Translations under genes and position numbers: made by a program | Source: Micromonospora tarapacensis | Lineage (GTDB): Bacteria > Actinomycetota > Actinomycetes > Mycobacteriales > Micromonosporaceae | Assembly (NCBI RefSeq): GCF_019697375.1 | Contig: NZ_JAHCDI010000004.1 | Span: 3,831,324 to 3,895,323, forward strand | DNA length: 64,000 nt | Direction of reading: 5' to 3' | Notes under the pieces: generated by a model | The model's database searches: none | Told to the model about the DNA's origin: nothing | What the model saw: the letters and a program-made list of their open reading frames with translations, nothing else | In this document: in pieces, positions 34,065 to 46,260 of the stretch | Numbering within the stretch: the first letter of the stretch is position 1 | How the letters are laid out: each line of letters starts with the position of its first letter

Positions 34065-36172
34065 GCGTAGGACGGGCGGCGTCCGGCCCCTTCCCGACAC
34101 CGGCGGACCACGCCGCGCCGCCGCGACCGCGGGAGGCCGGCTCGGGTTTCCGCCCGGACATCCAGGGGCTGCGGGCCGTCGCGGTCGTGGTGGTGATCCT
34201 CGAACATGTTCTCCACTGGCCGGGTGGTGGCTTCGTCGGCGTCGACGTCTTCTTCGTCATCTCCGGCTACCTGATCACCGGGTTGCTGCTCCGGGAACAC
34301 CGGCGGACCCGCCGCATCTCGTTCACGGACTTCTATCGCCGGCGGCTGCGGCGGATCGCACCGGTGGCCGTACTGGTGCTGGTCAGCACGTACCTCGCCG
34401 CGTCGCTGGTGTTCCTCGGCGAGCGGGTCCGGTCAACCGCCTGGGACGCCCTCTGGGCCGGGCTCTTCGCGGCGAACTGGCGCTTCGCGTCCATCGGCAC
34501 CGATTACTGGCAGACCAACGGGCCGGTCTCGCCGCTGCGGCACTACTGGTCGCTGTCGGTCGAGGAACAGTTCTACCTCGTCTGGCCGGTGCTGCTCGTG
34601 CTGGTGCTGGCGCTCTCCACGCCGGGCCGCTACGGCAGCCCATCGCGGTGGGTGGTGGGCACGGTCCTGGGGACGGTGGTCGTCGGCTCGATCGCATTCG
34701 GCTTCTGGGAGGTCGCCCGCCACCCGTCCGCCGCCTACTTCTCGACCTTCTCCCGCACCTGGGAGCTGGGATCCGGCGCGCTGCTCGCCGTGGCGGCGCC
34801 GTGGCTGGCCCGGATCCCGGCGGCGGCACGGCCGGCGCTCCAATGGCTGGGCCTGACCGGTCTGGTGGTGTCCGTCCTCACCATCGACCCGCAGACTCCG
34901 ATGCCGGTCCCGGGCGCCTTCCTGCCGGTGCTCTCGGCCACACTGGTGATCGGGGGCGGCGTGGGCGGTCAGCGGCTGATGTTCCCGCTGACCAACCGCG
35001 TCGCCCGCTACACCGGGGACATCTCCTACTCCCTCTACCTGTGGCACTTTCCCCTGCTCATCCTGATCGGCGCTGCGCTGCCGGGCACCGGGGTCGTCGT
35101 GCCGCTGCTCACGCTCGGCGGCACGGTGCTGCTCTCGGTGCTCTCCTATCACCTGGTCGAGGATCCGGTGCGCCGGTCGAGCTGGTTGGAGCGCCGGCGG
35201 ACAGGGGCGCCGCGCCCGCGCACGGGGGCGGCCCTGGCCCGACCCGCCGCCGGCCTGGTGGCGCTGGTCGCGACGGCGGCTGCCGTCGTGACGGTAACGG
35301 TCCGGGTGCCGTCGCCGACCGCCCCCGTGGAGCCGGTGGCGGTCACCTCGCAGGACGAGCTGACCGTTGCGCTCCGCACGGCGCTGGCCGCCACCGAATG
35401 GCCGGTGCTGACCCCCCCGGCGGGCGAGTTGGGCAGGCTGGGCCTGGCGGAGAAGAACGGCTGCCGGCCGGAGCCGGAGGGCGACGACTGCGGCCTCAGA
35501 CCGCGCCCCCGCAAGCTGGCGTTCGTGGTCGGTGACTCGATCGGGACCGCCTGGCTACCGATGGTCCGGCAGGTGCTGGAGCCGGCCGGCTGGTCGGTTT
35601 CGAACCTCACCTACCCGGGCTGCCCGTTCCTCGCCGCGGAGACGGTCTCCCCCGTCGACAGCATCACCCGGGCCTGTCCGGGCCACCGGTCGGCGATCCG
35701 CCGGCTCGTCAAGGATTTCCGGCCTGAACTGGTGATTGTCGGCAACGCCTACCACCAACGGTTCGTCGCGGCCGGGGGAGAGCCGTCGCTGACCGAGTGG
35801 GAGAGCGGTGTCCGCCTGGTCCGGGAGGAGTGGCTCGCCTCGGCCGGAAAGGTGGTGGCGCTGCAACCGCCGCCCGTGGGCCTGGACCCGAAGACCTGCA
35901 TCACCCGGCTGGCCGCGCCCGGTGACTGCGTCTCCACGCTCGCCGACCGTCACCTGGCGTACGCCGAGGTCGACCGTCGGGTGTGGAGTGCACCGGGCTC
36001 GTGGCACGTCGGCACCACGGACTGGTTCTGCGTCTCGGGACAGTGCCCGATCTTCGCCGGCGGGGTGATCGTGCGACTCGACGGGAACCACGTCACCGCC
36101 GAGTACGCCCGCAAGCTGGCGCCGCTGTTCAGGGACGCCCTGGTACCGGTCATCGGCAGGATCGCGCGGTGA
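34061..36172 (+). CDS. Acyltransferase-3/SGNH fusion (OafA-like) polysaccharide O-acyltransferase
   Basis: A 703-residue protein. The N-terminal acyltransferase-3 domain has about ten helices (about 30-395): FRPDIQGLRAVAVVVVILEHV (with the cytoplasmic R/H pair), FFVISGYLITGLLL, FYRRRLRRIAPVA and HYWSLSVEEQFYLVWP. The C-terminal SGNH-like domain (about 480-700) has VVGDSIGTAWLP as the GDS nucleophile block and DWFCVSGQCPIF near the end, where the catalytic Asp-x-x-His is replaced by DWFC. It adds acetyl or other acyl groups to the exported polysaccharide. It overlaps the polymerase gene by four bases. Confidence 0.9.
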   Translation: MSVGRAASGPFPTPADHAAPPRPREAGSGFRPDIQGLRAVAVVVVILEHVLHWPGGGFVGVDVFFVISGYLITGLLLREHRRTRRISFTDFYRRRLRRIAPVAVLVLVSTYLAASLVFLGERVRSTAWDALWAGLFAANWRFASIGTDYWQTNGPVSPLRHYWSLSVEEQFYLVWPVLLVLVLALSTPGRYGSPSRWVVGTVLGTVVVGSIAFGFWEVARHPSAAYFSTFSRTWELGSGALLAVAAPWLARIPAAARPALQWLGLTGLVVSVLTIDPQTPMPVPGAFLPVLSATLVIGGGVGGQRLMFPLTNRVARYTGDISYSLYLWHFPLLILIGAALPGTGVVVPLLTLGGTVLLSVLSYHLVEDPVRRSSWLERRRTGAPRPRTGAALARPAAGLVALVATAAAVVTVTVRVPSPTAPVEPVAVTSQDELTVALRTALAATEWPVLTPPAGELGRLGLAEKNGCRPEPEGDDCGLRPRPRKLAFVVGDSIGTAWLPMVRQVLEPAGWSVSNLTYPGCPFLAAETVSPVDSITRACPGHRSAIRRLVKDFRPELVIVGNAYHQRFVAAGGEPSLTEWESGVRLVREEWLASAGKVVALQPPPVGLDPKTCITRLAAPGDCVSTLADRHLAYAEVDRRVWSAPGSWHVGTTDWFCVSGQCPIFAGGVIVRLDGNHVTAEYARKLAPLFRDALVPVIGRIAR

Positions 36173-36174
36173 GT

Positions 36175-36211
36175 GCCGACGCGGCAACCGGCTACCGGTT
36201 CCCGCGTCGGC
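36175..36211. terminator. Bidirectional hairpin between acyltransferase and protease genes
   Basis: GCCGACGCGG / CCGCGTCGGC form an outer 10-bp stem, enclosing an inner AACCGG / CCGGTT stem. It lies between the convergent genes and overlaps the protease stop. Confidence 0.65.
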
Positions 36212-37996
36212 GCAGCACGGCCACCAGGGTGAGCCCGCCGGCGAGCGCGACCCCGGCGGCGATCAGCACCGGCACCAACCAACCGGTTCGGTCAGACTCG
36301 GCTCCGCCGGTGGTGCGGGCCGCCTCCCGGTACGCCTGTGCCAGCGCGTTACGGGGGGAACGCTCCACGACCACGTCGAACAGAGCGGCGGCACCCCGCT
36401 CGTCGCCGCCGAAGTAGGCGTCGAGCCCTTCGCGGTAGAGCTCGTCCGGCTCGCCGAGACTGTTGTCGATGCCGGCGGTGTCGAGCAGGCCGGTCATCCT
36501 GGCCGCCGGCACCGTCAACCGGTTCGCCCGGTCGGGGCGCAGCAGGTCGTTGTCGAGCATCCCGACCACCCGGCCCTGCTGGTCGACCACGACCCCGCCA
36601 CGTGAGGAGGCACCGACGTCGTCGCTGACCCGGTAGGCCGACGAGGCGAGGTCCACCTCGGTCACCTGCACCGGCTTGGCCAGCACGCGGTAGGTGGCGA
36701 AGCGGTACTCGGTGTCGGTGGTGCCGTAGCCGAGCACCAGCAGTGCGGTCTCCGGCGCGATCTCGGTGGAGGTGTTCACCGCGACGGCGGGAAGGTCCGT
36801 CTCGTCGAGTTCGACCAGAGCCAGGTTGCCCTCCGCTACCGGGAGGGTCTGGACGACGGTCCCGGGGATCGCCGGGCTGTCGGTCCTGTCACCGGTGGCG
36901 ACGTTCAGCTGCCCGTAGAGCCGCGACTCGGGTTGCGCACCGGGCTCGCGGCCGGTGAAGACGGTCGTGGCGGTGTGGGCACGGGTGTGGGCGTCGACCT
37001 CTTCGGGCTTCAGCCGGCCGGCGGCGACGAGCGTCCTGGCCAACTCGGCCAGGCCGTGACCGAGCATGAGGTCCGCGCTGGGCCGCACGCACTGGGCGTT
37101 GGTGAGGACCTGCCCGTCGTGGCGGACCACCACGCCGGTGCAGCGCCGGCTGAAGGTGAACGGCTCGGGATGCAGCAGGACGGCGTCCTGCTTGTTCCGG
37201 ACGTACCCGGTGATGGTGGTCTCCAGGAAGACCACCGCGGGGGCGGCGGTGGCCAGGGCACGCTCCTGCGGGCTTCGCGGCACCGCCTCCGCCCAGGGTT
37301 CGATGCCGGGTGCGAGGGTGGTCGTGGTCGGTGCGGCCGTCGGCTCGTCCGGCCCGTCCGCCATGGCGATCCAGAGAGCCGCTGTCCCACCGACGGTGGC
37401 CACCAGGAGCAGCGCTGCGACGGAGGCCAGCAGGCCGGTTCGCCGCTTCGGCGGCGGCGAGGGCCTGATCCGGCGGCCGGGAGCCGCGAACGGGTCGTAC
37501 GGCGGGGGGTCGGCGGGTAGCGCAACCGGTGCGGCCGGCATCTGCACGGTGTCCGCGGTCGCCGGTGCGGCCCCGGGCGTGGCGGGAGCGCCGGAAGCGG
37601 GCACACCGGACGTCGGCACCCCGAGGTCGGCACACCCGAGGTCGGCACGCCGGGCGGCGGGGCGGGAACGGGCGGCGGAGCGACGGGCACCGGCTGGTAG
37701 TCCACGCCGAGCGCCCGGAGGAGCCGCTCCGCGCCCGGCCCCGCCTCGGCGGGGTACGCCACCCAGGGGGCGGCAGCCGAGAAGTCCGCGTACGTGAACG
37801 CCGGACCGGCGGGCGACTGGGCGAGCGAGTTCGCGATCCCGGCGAAGGCCTCTCGCCAACCCGCAGTGGCGGCGACGGTGGCGTCCAGCACGGCCACGGT
37901 CACGAATCGGCCCTGCCCGTCGATGGCCGCCCACGCCTTACCCACCGGGGAGCCGCCCAACAAGTGGGTGAACCTGTAGGGGCTCTCCGGCTGCAT
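36192..37996 (-). pseudogene. Membrane-anchored trypsin-like serine protease, one-base frameshift
   Basis: Two frames together encode about 600 residues. Residues 1-125 (ATG 37996, GGAGGAG upstream) include YRFTHLLGGSPVGKAWAAID and FVTVAVLD, faintly like a kinase N-lobe. A Val-Pro-Thr-Ser-Gly repeat region, a membrane helix (LLASVAALLLVATVGGTAALW), a trypsin-like domain (TGVVVRHDGQVLTNAQCV, LALVELDE, GGVVVDQQGRVVGML) and a C-terminal helix follow. In the repeat a 15-base unit has only 14 bases near 37618-37622, next to a C run, switching frame. In the TNAQC block the catalytic His of TAAHC is Gln, and SSRGG replaces GDSGG, so activity is doubtful even when intact. Confidence 0.65.
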
Positions 37997-38276
37997 GCCA
38001 ACTCCTCCACTCAACCGCCGTCCGGATACTACCGAGACGGGCTCGGTGGCCGCCGCACCGGCTGGCGCCGGGAGGTGTGACGAGGACCTCGTCCTCCACC
38101 CTGGATCGACCGCCCGGGTGGCGGCTTGCCGATCGGCCCGCCCGCGGCCCGCGGTCGGCCCCTTGCCCGGTCGAACGTGAACCCGTAACTTACGCTCGTT
38201 CCGCCGGGCCGGTCACGGCCGGGGCAGCCACAGCAGGGTCGGGCCGGTCTCCGGCGGACGCACGAGGGGGACCGCG

Positions 38277-39404
38277 GTGAGTTCCAAGCCCGGACGCGAC
38301 GGCGCGTTGGACGCGCTACGCGGCATCTGCATCGTCAGCATGATCATCGGACACCTCGCCCTCCACTCCCGGCTCTGGGCGGTCAGCCGCCACCCCTGGG
38401 TGGATGCGGCGTCCGGGTTCATCCTGATGTCCGGGCTGGTGATCGGGTTGGTGCAGCGCCGAGTCTCCCAGCGGTCCGGCAGCCGCCAGGCGACCATCAA
38501 GATCATGCGCCGGGTGGGGCTGCTCTACCTGGCCCACGTCTCGATCGTGGCGTTGGCGATCGTCATGGCCCTGTGGCGGCCCGGAACCCACCGCTCGCTG
38601 CCGGACCTGGACGTCTACGGCGGCCCGCTGGAGGTGCTCTGGCATCTGGTCACCCTGCAGCTCTCCCCGACGTTCCTCGACATCCTGCCGCTCTACATCA
38701 TCCTGCTCTCGCTCGCCGCCCTCGCCGTCGCCGCCCTGCGGGCCGGTCGCTGGAAGCTGGTGGTCGTCGGCTCCGTCGCCCTCTACACCGTCGGCATGCT
38801 GGTGGGGCAGTGGACGACGCTGCCCCAGCAGAAGGGCGATCCGGGCTACTTCAACTGGGCGACCTGGCAACTGCTCTTCATGTCCGCGCTGATCGTCGGC
38901 TGGTACTGGCACCAGGTCCGGCAGCCGGTGGCGAGCCGGGCCGGCGTCGTCACCGCCGGAGTCGTCCTGCTCGGTGGCACCGCAGCCGCGGCAGCGGCGA
39001 GGGTGCTGCTGGCGGACGGGACCACCGGGGCGCGGTTCACGACCTGGCTCCTGGACAAGAGCGCGCTCGGCCCCGGCCGGCTCATCCTGGGCTGGGCGGC
39101 GTTCGTGATCGCCTACCGGATCCTGGACTCGGCTCCCGTGCGGCGCGTCGCCAGGCTGCTGCTGACCGAACTGGAACGGCTGGGACGACGCAGCCTGGAC
39201 TCGTTCGTCATCCTCTCCGTCGCCGTGGCCGTCCTGCCCACGGTGACCAGGGTGTCGACGGTGTCGCTGGCCGCGCAGGTCTCCGTCTTCCAGGTGCTGG
39301 TCCTGTGCTGGCTGTGGGCCGTGCTCAGGGACAACTGGTCCGCACCGGCCGCGACCCGCGGCGGCCCGCGGCCGGCCGAGCAGGAGCCCGCCCGGGCCGG
39401 GTGA
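38277..39404 (+). CDS. OpgC-type acyltransferase membrane protein
   Basis: A 375-residue protein with about ten membrane helices. GRDGALDALRGICIVSMIIGHLALHS opens it, with the Arg/His pair of the acyltransferase-3 superfamily, and FILMSGLVIGLV, ILPLYIILLSLAAL and GDPGYFNWATWQLLFM mark the OpgC branch. OpgC proteins succinylate osmoregulated glucans in proteobacteria; in this cluster it more likely decorates the polysaccharide made by the neighbours. GTG start at 38277. It is divergent from the protease, with 280 bases between them, and convergent with the GT39-like gene. Confidence 0.82.
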   Translation: MSSKPGRDGALDALRGICIVSMIIGHLALHSRLWAVSRHPWVDAASGFILMSGLVIGLVQRRVSQRSGSRQATIKIMRRVGLLYLAHVSIVALAIVMALWRPGTHRSLPDLDVYGGPLEVLWHLVTLQLSPTFLDILPLYIILLSLAALAVAALRAGRWKLVVVGSVALYTVGMLVGQWTTLPQQKGDPGYFNWATWQLLFMSALIVGWYWHQVRQPVASRAGVVTAGVVLLGGTAAAAAARVLLADGTTGARFTTWLLDKSALGPGRLILGWAAFVIAYRILDSAPVRRVARLLLTELERLGRRSLDSFVILSVAVAVLPTVTRVSTVSLAAQVSVFQVLVLCWLWAVLRDNWSAPAATRGGPRPAEQEPARAG

Positions 39405-39437
39405 GACGCGGCTGGCGCCCCTGCCCCGCCGACCCGC

Positions 39438-41048
39438 TCAGGTGCTGCTGATCAGCAGCACCGGCTCCGGTCCGTCGGTGACCTGTGTCACCCGGTACGC
39501 GCGGAGCGCCTCCCGCCACTGCGGCTCGTTCGGATGGGTGTAGGAGCGGATCAGATAGACCCGGGTGTCCGCGGGCCCGGCCGCGGCCCGCGCCAGGATC
39601 CCGTCCAGGGCGTTCCGGATGCTCTGCATGTCCCGGCAGGTGAGGCAGGGAACGATCACGTCCGGCCGGGTGGGCATGGCGACCGTCCAACCGACGGTGC
39701 CGGGAACCGGCGCGACAAGCGTGAGGGGATCCTGCTCCGAGTAGAGGGTGAACCCGAACCAGGCGGTCGCGCTGACCACCACGATGTCGTGCGGTCCGGC
39801 GTGGGCCGCCACGTGCCTGGTGGCCGTACCGATGCCCGTCATCGCCATGTGGGAACGCCAGACTCCGGGTTCGTGACCGTCGAAGCGGTACCAACGGTGG
39901 TTGGCGACGGCGTAGCCGCCGATCAGAATCGCGCAGGTCACGGTGGCCACGGCAAGGGGGCGCAGCGCCCTTGCGCGGGCGGCCAGGGCGACCAGGTCGG
40001 CCAGGCCCGCGGCGCCGACACCGGCCAGCAGGATCGTGACCACGAGCAGGAAGTGTGACGTGCGCGAATCGAGCAGCGGATAGATCCGCGCGATGCCCAA
40101 CGCGGACACGGCCACCGGCAGCAACAGGACCGCGACGGCGGTGCCCGGGCGCCCCCGCCGGGCGAGGGTCGACACGCCCACCAGGAGGAGCACGGCGAGG
40201 ATCCAGCCGGGAACGCCGAGCAGCGGCAGCAGGGCGCCGATCCGGGCGGCGAGGTGTCCCGGCAGTTCGGTCGGTGCCGGGAAGTACGCCGTCCAGTAGT
40301 CGACCATCGCGTCGTTGTTCCCGCTGGCCGAGACACCGAGGTAGACCGCGGCGACAGCCACGCCGGCAACCAGCCCGGCGGTGGCCGCCTCGACCGCCCG
40401 TGCCCACTGGCGGCGCACGACGGGTGCGAGCAACAGCCCGCCGAAGACGCAGGGTGCGACGATGGCGGTCGTGTGGCTGAGCAGCATGCCCACCGCCACC
40501 GCGGCCACCGTGACGGCGAGCCGGCCACGTGACCAGGACCGCTCCGTCCAGCACGCCAGGGCGAGCAGCGTGACCGCCACGGCCGCGTCGGCGGTGTACT
40601 GCTTCAGATCGTGGCGGGTCTGCTGGACCGGCACGAGCAGGACGGCCGCCGCGGTGACGGTGCCGACGAGAACGCCGTGGCCACGCTCGCTGACCAGGAG
40701 TCGACCGAGCAGGTAGGCGGTCACGACGGTGAGCAGTTGGAATCCGAGCGGGACGATCCGCAGGTAGTCGATGTCCGGGACCAGCCGGAGCAGCAGGCTC
40801 CAGCCGAGCGGACTGGACGAGGTGGTCACCGGGAGGTCAGCGAGCGGGAGCCGGGTGGACAGTGCTACCCAGGCCTCGTCACCCCAGTACTGCGCGGTCA
40901 GCCACGACCCGATGTCGTTGACCACGAAGAAGAGGCCGACCAGCACGACGACTGGTCCGGCCTCCTTCAGGACGGGGAGCAGGCTCAGGCTCCGGGTGGG
41001 GATCGTTCGCTCGGCGGGGGCAGACACGCCGTCCTTGAGTGCAACCAC
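39438..41048 (-). CDS. GT39-like membrane glycosyltransferase (dolichol-phosphate-mannose type)
   Basis: A 536-residue protein with about ten helices. QYWGDEAWVALSTRLPLADLP in the first outer loop carries the D-E pair of GT-C enzymes such as GT39/ArnT. QTRHDLKQYTADAAVAVTLLAL is the second conserved loop, and an outer C-terminal domain follows (about 400-536, with CLTCRDMQSIRNALDG). It uses a lipid-phosphate sugar outside the membrane. I chose GTG 41048 (AAGGA six bases upstream); ATG 41129 would overlap the HutR-side operator and add 27 polar residues. It could decorate the polysaccharide or a protein. Confidence 0.72.
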   Translation of the reverse strand: MVALKDGVSAPAERTIPTRSLSLLPVLKEAGPVVVLVGLFFVVNDIGSWLTAQYWGDEAWVALSTRLPLADLPVTTSSSPLGWSLLLRLVPDIDYLRIVPLGFQLLTVVTAYLLGRLLVSERGHGVLVGTVTAAAVLLVPVQQTRHDLKQYTADAAVAVTLLALACWTERSWSRGRLAVTVAAVAVGMLLSHTTAIVAPCVFGGLLLAPVVRRQWARAVEAATAGLVAGVAVAAVYLGVSASGNNDAMVDYWTAYFPAPTELPGHLAARIGALLPLLGVPGWILAVLLLVGVSTLARRGRPGTAVAVLLLPVAVSALGIARIYPLLDSRTSHFLLVVTILLAGVGAAGLADLVALAARARALRPLAVATVTCAILIGGYAVANHRWYRFDGHEPGVWRSHMAMTGIGTATRHVAAHAGPHDIVVVSATAWFGFTLYSEQDPLTLVAPVPGTVGWTVAMPTRPDVIVPCLTCRDMQSIRNALDGILARAAAGPADTRVYLIRSYTHPNEPQWREALRAYRVTQVTDGPEPVLLISST

Positions 41049-41112
41049 GCTGTTCCTTGTTCGTAGAGAGGGCGTCCGGATGGTACTCGGAATGCGCCGC
41101 ACGCTTGCTTCC

Positions 41113-41128
41113 TGAAATTTTTCTTGCA
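41113..41128. promoter_or_regulatory. Candidate RpiR-type operator and promoter of the hut operon
   Basis: TGAAATTTTTCTTGCA, with the palindromic core GAAA-TT-TTTC, is a striking A/T-rich island 13 bases before the regulator's start codon. Operators of MurR/RpiR regulators have this TGAAA...TTTCA form, so autoregulation is likely. TTGCATATAG beside it could supply a -10. Confidence 0.5.
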
Positions 41129-41140
41129 TATAGTCGCGCC

Positions 41141-41988
41141 ATGAATAACACGGCGGTCGCGGCGCCGGGTGATCGCCTGCTCGGCCTCTTTCAGGGCGTC
41201 CGGCTGACCCCCACCCAGCGCCGCATCGCGCACTGCCTGGTGCAGCACGCTCCCGCCATCGGCTATCTCTCCGCCGCCGAGGTCGCCGAGCTGGCCGGGG
41301 TCAGCCAGCCGTCGGTGACCCGGTTCGCGGTGGCACTGGGCCACGACGGCTATCCCGCCCTGCGGCGCCGGCTGCGGGAGCTGACCGCTGCCGCGCCCGG
41401 CCCGGCGACCGCCGGCAACGAACTCCAGCAGGCGGTACGCGCCGAGATCGGCAACCTGGACCGGCTGGCCGGGCAGCTCGCCGACCGGGACCGGATCGCC
41501 GCCACCGGTCGGCTGCTGGCCGCCAGCCGGCCGCTGCCGGTGCTCGGCCTGCGTTCCGCCGCACCGCTGGCCTCGTACTTCGCCTACTTCGCCGCGAAGG
41601 TGCACCCGGACGTGCGGGTGCTCGACGCCGGCGGCAGCCTGCTCGCCGACCGACTCGAACAGGCCGCCGAGGCCGGGGCGCGGGCGCTGCTGGCCTTCGT
41701 GCTGCCCCGCTACCCCGGGAGACCCTGGACGCGCTGCGCGAGGCCCGCGACGCGGGGCTGGCCGTGGTCGCCATCACCGACTCGCCGGTGAGCCCGGCGG
41801 CCGAGCACGCCGACGTGGTGCTGCCCGCCGCGGTCGGCGCGCAGCTCGTCTTCGACCTGCACACCGCCCCGATGACCCTGGCCATGGTGCTGCTCCAGGC
41901 GATCTGCGACGCCGCCCCGGCCGAGACCCAGCGGAGGTTGGAGGCGTTCGAAGCCTCAGCCACCCGTCGACAGTTGTTCCTCGGTTAG
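41141..41988 (+). pseudogene. MurR/RpiR-family regulator of histidine utilisation, one-base frameshift
   Basis: Two frames add up to a normal 282-residue RpiR regulator. The N-terminal helix-turn-helix (about 10-85) has LTPTQRRIAHCLVQHAPAIG and LAGVSQPSVTRFAVALGHDGY. The SIS domain follows (about 110-275), with LRSAAPLASYFAYF, then in the second frame LREARDAGLAVVAITDSPVSPAAEHADVVL. The switch is at the CCCC run 41713-41716, where five C would restore YPRETLDALREA. The gene is the first of the hut operon (11 bases from hutU), so it probably represses it. Because everything else is intact, a sequencing error is as likely as a real mutation. Confidence 0.75.
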
Positions 41989-42000
41989 GAGGAGTTCCCG

Positions 42001-43709
<1,709 letters not shown>

Positions 43710-43713
<4 letters not shown>

Positions 43714-44906
43714 GCGGGCTGGCCGGCCGGTTCCGCGCGCTGTGGGACGAGATCGCCCCGATCGGGCGGGACGGCCGCGGCGGTGGGTACCTGCGCTACG
43801 CGCTCACCGAGCCGGAGTTGCGGCTGCGGGAGTGGTTCCGGAAGCAGGCCGACGCGCGGGGCATGCCGGTGCGGGACGACGGCAACGGCAACCTCTTCGC
43901 CTGGTGGGGTGACCCGGAGGCCGGCGGTGCGATCCTCACCGGCAGCCACTTCGACTCGGTGCCGCACGGCGGCGCGTACGACGGGCCGCTGGGCATCGTC
44001 AGCGCCTGGCTCGCCGTGGACGAGTTGCGCGCGGCCGGTGTCACACCGGCCCGGCCCCTCGTCGTCGGCGCGTTCGTCGAGGAGGAAGGCGCCCGGTTCG
44101 GCGTACCGTGCCTGGGTTCGCGGCTGCTCACCGGGCAGATCGCGGCGCAGCGGGCGGCCGGGCTGCGCGACGCGGCCGGGGTGAGCTTCGCCGAGGCGCT
44201 GGGTGACCGGCCGGCGGGCGCCGACCCGGCGCTGCTCGGCCGGCTGGCCGCCTTCGTGGAACTGCACGTCGAGCAGGGCCGCGCGCTGGTCGACCAGGCC
44301 GCGCCGGTCGCGGTGGCCAGCGCGATCTGGCCGCACGGGCGCTGGCGCTTCGACTTCACCGGCGAGGGAAACCACGCCGGTACGACCCGGATGGCCGACC
44401 GCCGCGACCCCATGTTGACGTACGCCTTCACGGTGCTGGCGGCGAACAAGGAGGCCCGGCTGCGCGGCGCCCACGCCACCGTGGGTCGGGTGGCGGTGGA
44501 GCCGAACGCGACGAACGCGATCCCGTCCCGGGTGACCGGCTGGCTGGACGCGCGGGCGGCCGAGCCGGCCACCCTGACCGGGCTGGTCGAGGCGGTGCGG
44601 GCCAAGGTCACCGAGCGGGCCCGGCGCGACGGCACGGAGGTCACCCTGACCGAGGAGTCGGCGACGCCGCTGGTGGCGTTCGACGGCGGGCTGGCCGACC
44701 GGCTGGCCCGGCTGCTGGACGCCCCGGTGCTGCCCACCGGGGCGGGGCACGACGCGGGAGTGCTCGCGGCCCACGTGCCGACCGCGATGCTCTTCGTCCG
44801 CAACCCGACCGGGGTGTCGCACTCTCCCGCCGAGTCGGCCACCGACGCCGACTGCGCCGCCGGGGTGACCTCCCTGGCCCGCGTGCTGGAGGAGCTGACC
44901 AGATGA
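43710..44906 (+). CDS. M20-type amidohydrolase (allantoate amidohydrolase / carbamoylase family) in the hut operon
   Basis: A 398-residue zinc-dependent amidase. [21 protein letters not shown] holds the first His and bridging Asp, [19 protein letters not shown] the Glu pair, [12 protein letters not shown] a further His, and [14 protein letters not shown] the last His. The dimerisation domain has [16 protein letters not shown]. The family hydrolyses allantoate, N-carbamoyl amino acids or ureidoglycolate. Here it is coupled between hutU and hutF (overlaps at both ends) and no HutG is present, so I infer that it removes the formyl group from N-formylglutamate. Annotation as allantoate amidohydrolase would be by similarity only. 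Confidence 0.85.
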
Positions 44907-46260
44907 CCTCGACCCGCTGGCTCGCGGAGTACGCCTGGCTGCCGGGGCAGGCCGCACCGACCCCGGACGTGCTGATCGAGACGGTCGACGAGCGGATCAC
45001 CGGCGTGACCCCGCTGGCCCCGGCCGGCCGGCCGGACGCCGGCGTCGACGTGCTGGCCGACGCGGTGCGGCTGCCCGGGTTGACGCTGCCGGGCCTGGCC
45101 AACGCCCACTCGCACGCCTTCCACCGGGCGCTGCGCGGGCGCACCCACGGTGGCCGCGGTGACTTCTGGAGCTGGCGCGACCAGATGTACGCCGTCGCCA
45201 CCCGGCTGGACCCCGACTCCTGCCTCGCGTTGGCGCGGGCGGTCTACGCCGAGATGGCGCTGGCCGGGATCAGCTGCGTGGGCGAGTTCCACTACCTGCA
45301 CCACGGGCCCGACGGCACCCCCTATGCCGACCCGAACGCGATGGGTGCGGCGCTGGTCGAGGCCGCGGCGCACGCCGGGATCCGGCTGACCCTGCTGGAC
45401 GCCTGCTACCTGACCGCGTCGGTGGACGGCCGGCCGCTGGTCGGGCCGCAGCAGCGCTTCGGCGACGGTGACGCGGCGCGCTGGGCGGAGCGGGTCGACG
45501 CGTTCGACCCCGACGGTGGGCACGCCCGGCTGGGCGCGGCGATCCACTCGGTCCGCGCGGTGCCGGCCGGACAGCTCGCCACCGTCGCCGGCTGGGCGCA
45601 GCGCCGGGACGCGCCGCTGCACGTGCACCTGTCGGAGCAGCCCGCCGAGAACGACGCCTGCCGGGCGGTGCACGGCCGCACCCCGACCCGGCTGCTCGCC
45701 GACCACGGTGTGCTCGGCCGGGCCACCACGGCGGTGCATGCCACCCACCCCACCAGCGCCGACGTGAGCCTGCTCGGGGAGAGCCGGACCGGGGTGTGTC
45801 TCTGCCCGACCACCGAGCGGGAACTCGCCGACGGCATCGGGCCGGCCCGCCGGTTGGCCGACGCGGGCATCCCGCTCAGCCTGGGCAGCGACAGTCATGC
45901 CGTGATCGACCCGTTCGAGGAGGCGCGGGCGGTCGAGTTGGACGAGCGGCTGCGTACCCGGCGGCGCGGCCACTTCGCCCCGGCGGAGTTGCTGGCCGCC
46001 GCGAGCGAGGCCGGGCACGCCGCGTTGGGCTGGGCCGACGCCGGCCGGATCGCGGTCGGCGACCGCGCCGACCTGGTCACGGTGCGGCTGGACACGGCAC
46101 GCACGGCCGGCGTGCCCCGGCGGGCGCCTGGTTCGCGGCGAGCGCCGCCGACGTGGCGCAGGTGGTGGTGGACGGACGGGTGCTGGTCCGCGACGGCCGA
46201 CACCTGACCGTCGACGTGGCACCGGAACTGTCCACGGCCATCGCGGAGGTGACCGGGTGA
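44903..46260 (+). pseudogene. hutF: Formimidoylglutamate deiminase, one-base frameshift near the C-terminus
   Basis: A 452-residue amidohydrolase if the frame is repaired; it converts N-formimidoyl-L-glutamate to N-formylglutamate and ammonia. GLANAHSHAFHRALRGRT holds the first metal His pair, GEFHYLHHGPDG, LHVHLSEQPAEN, HATHPTSADV and [16 protein letters not shown] the rest. The frame breaks at CCCC 46115-46118; a fifth C restores [32 protein letters not shown] and a stop at 46260 that overlaps hutI perfectly. All catalytic residues lie before the break, and the read frame would only replace the C-terminal ~50 residues. Sequencing error is likely. Confidence 0.82.
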
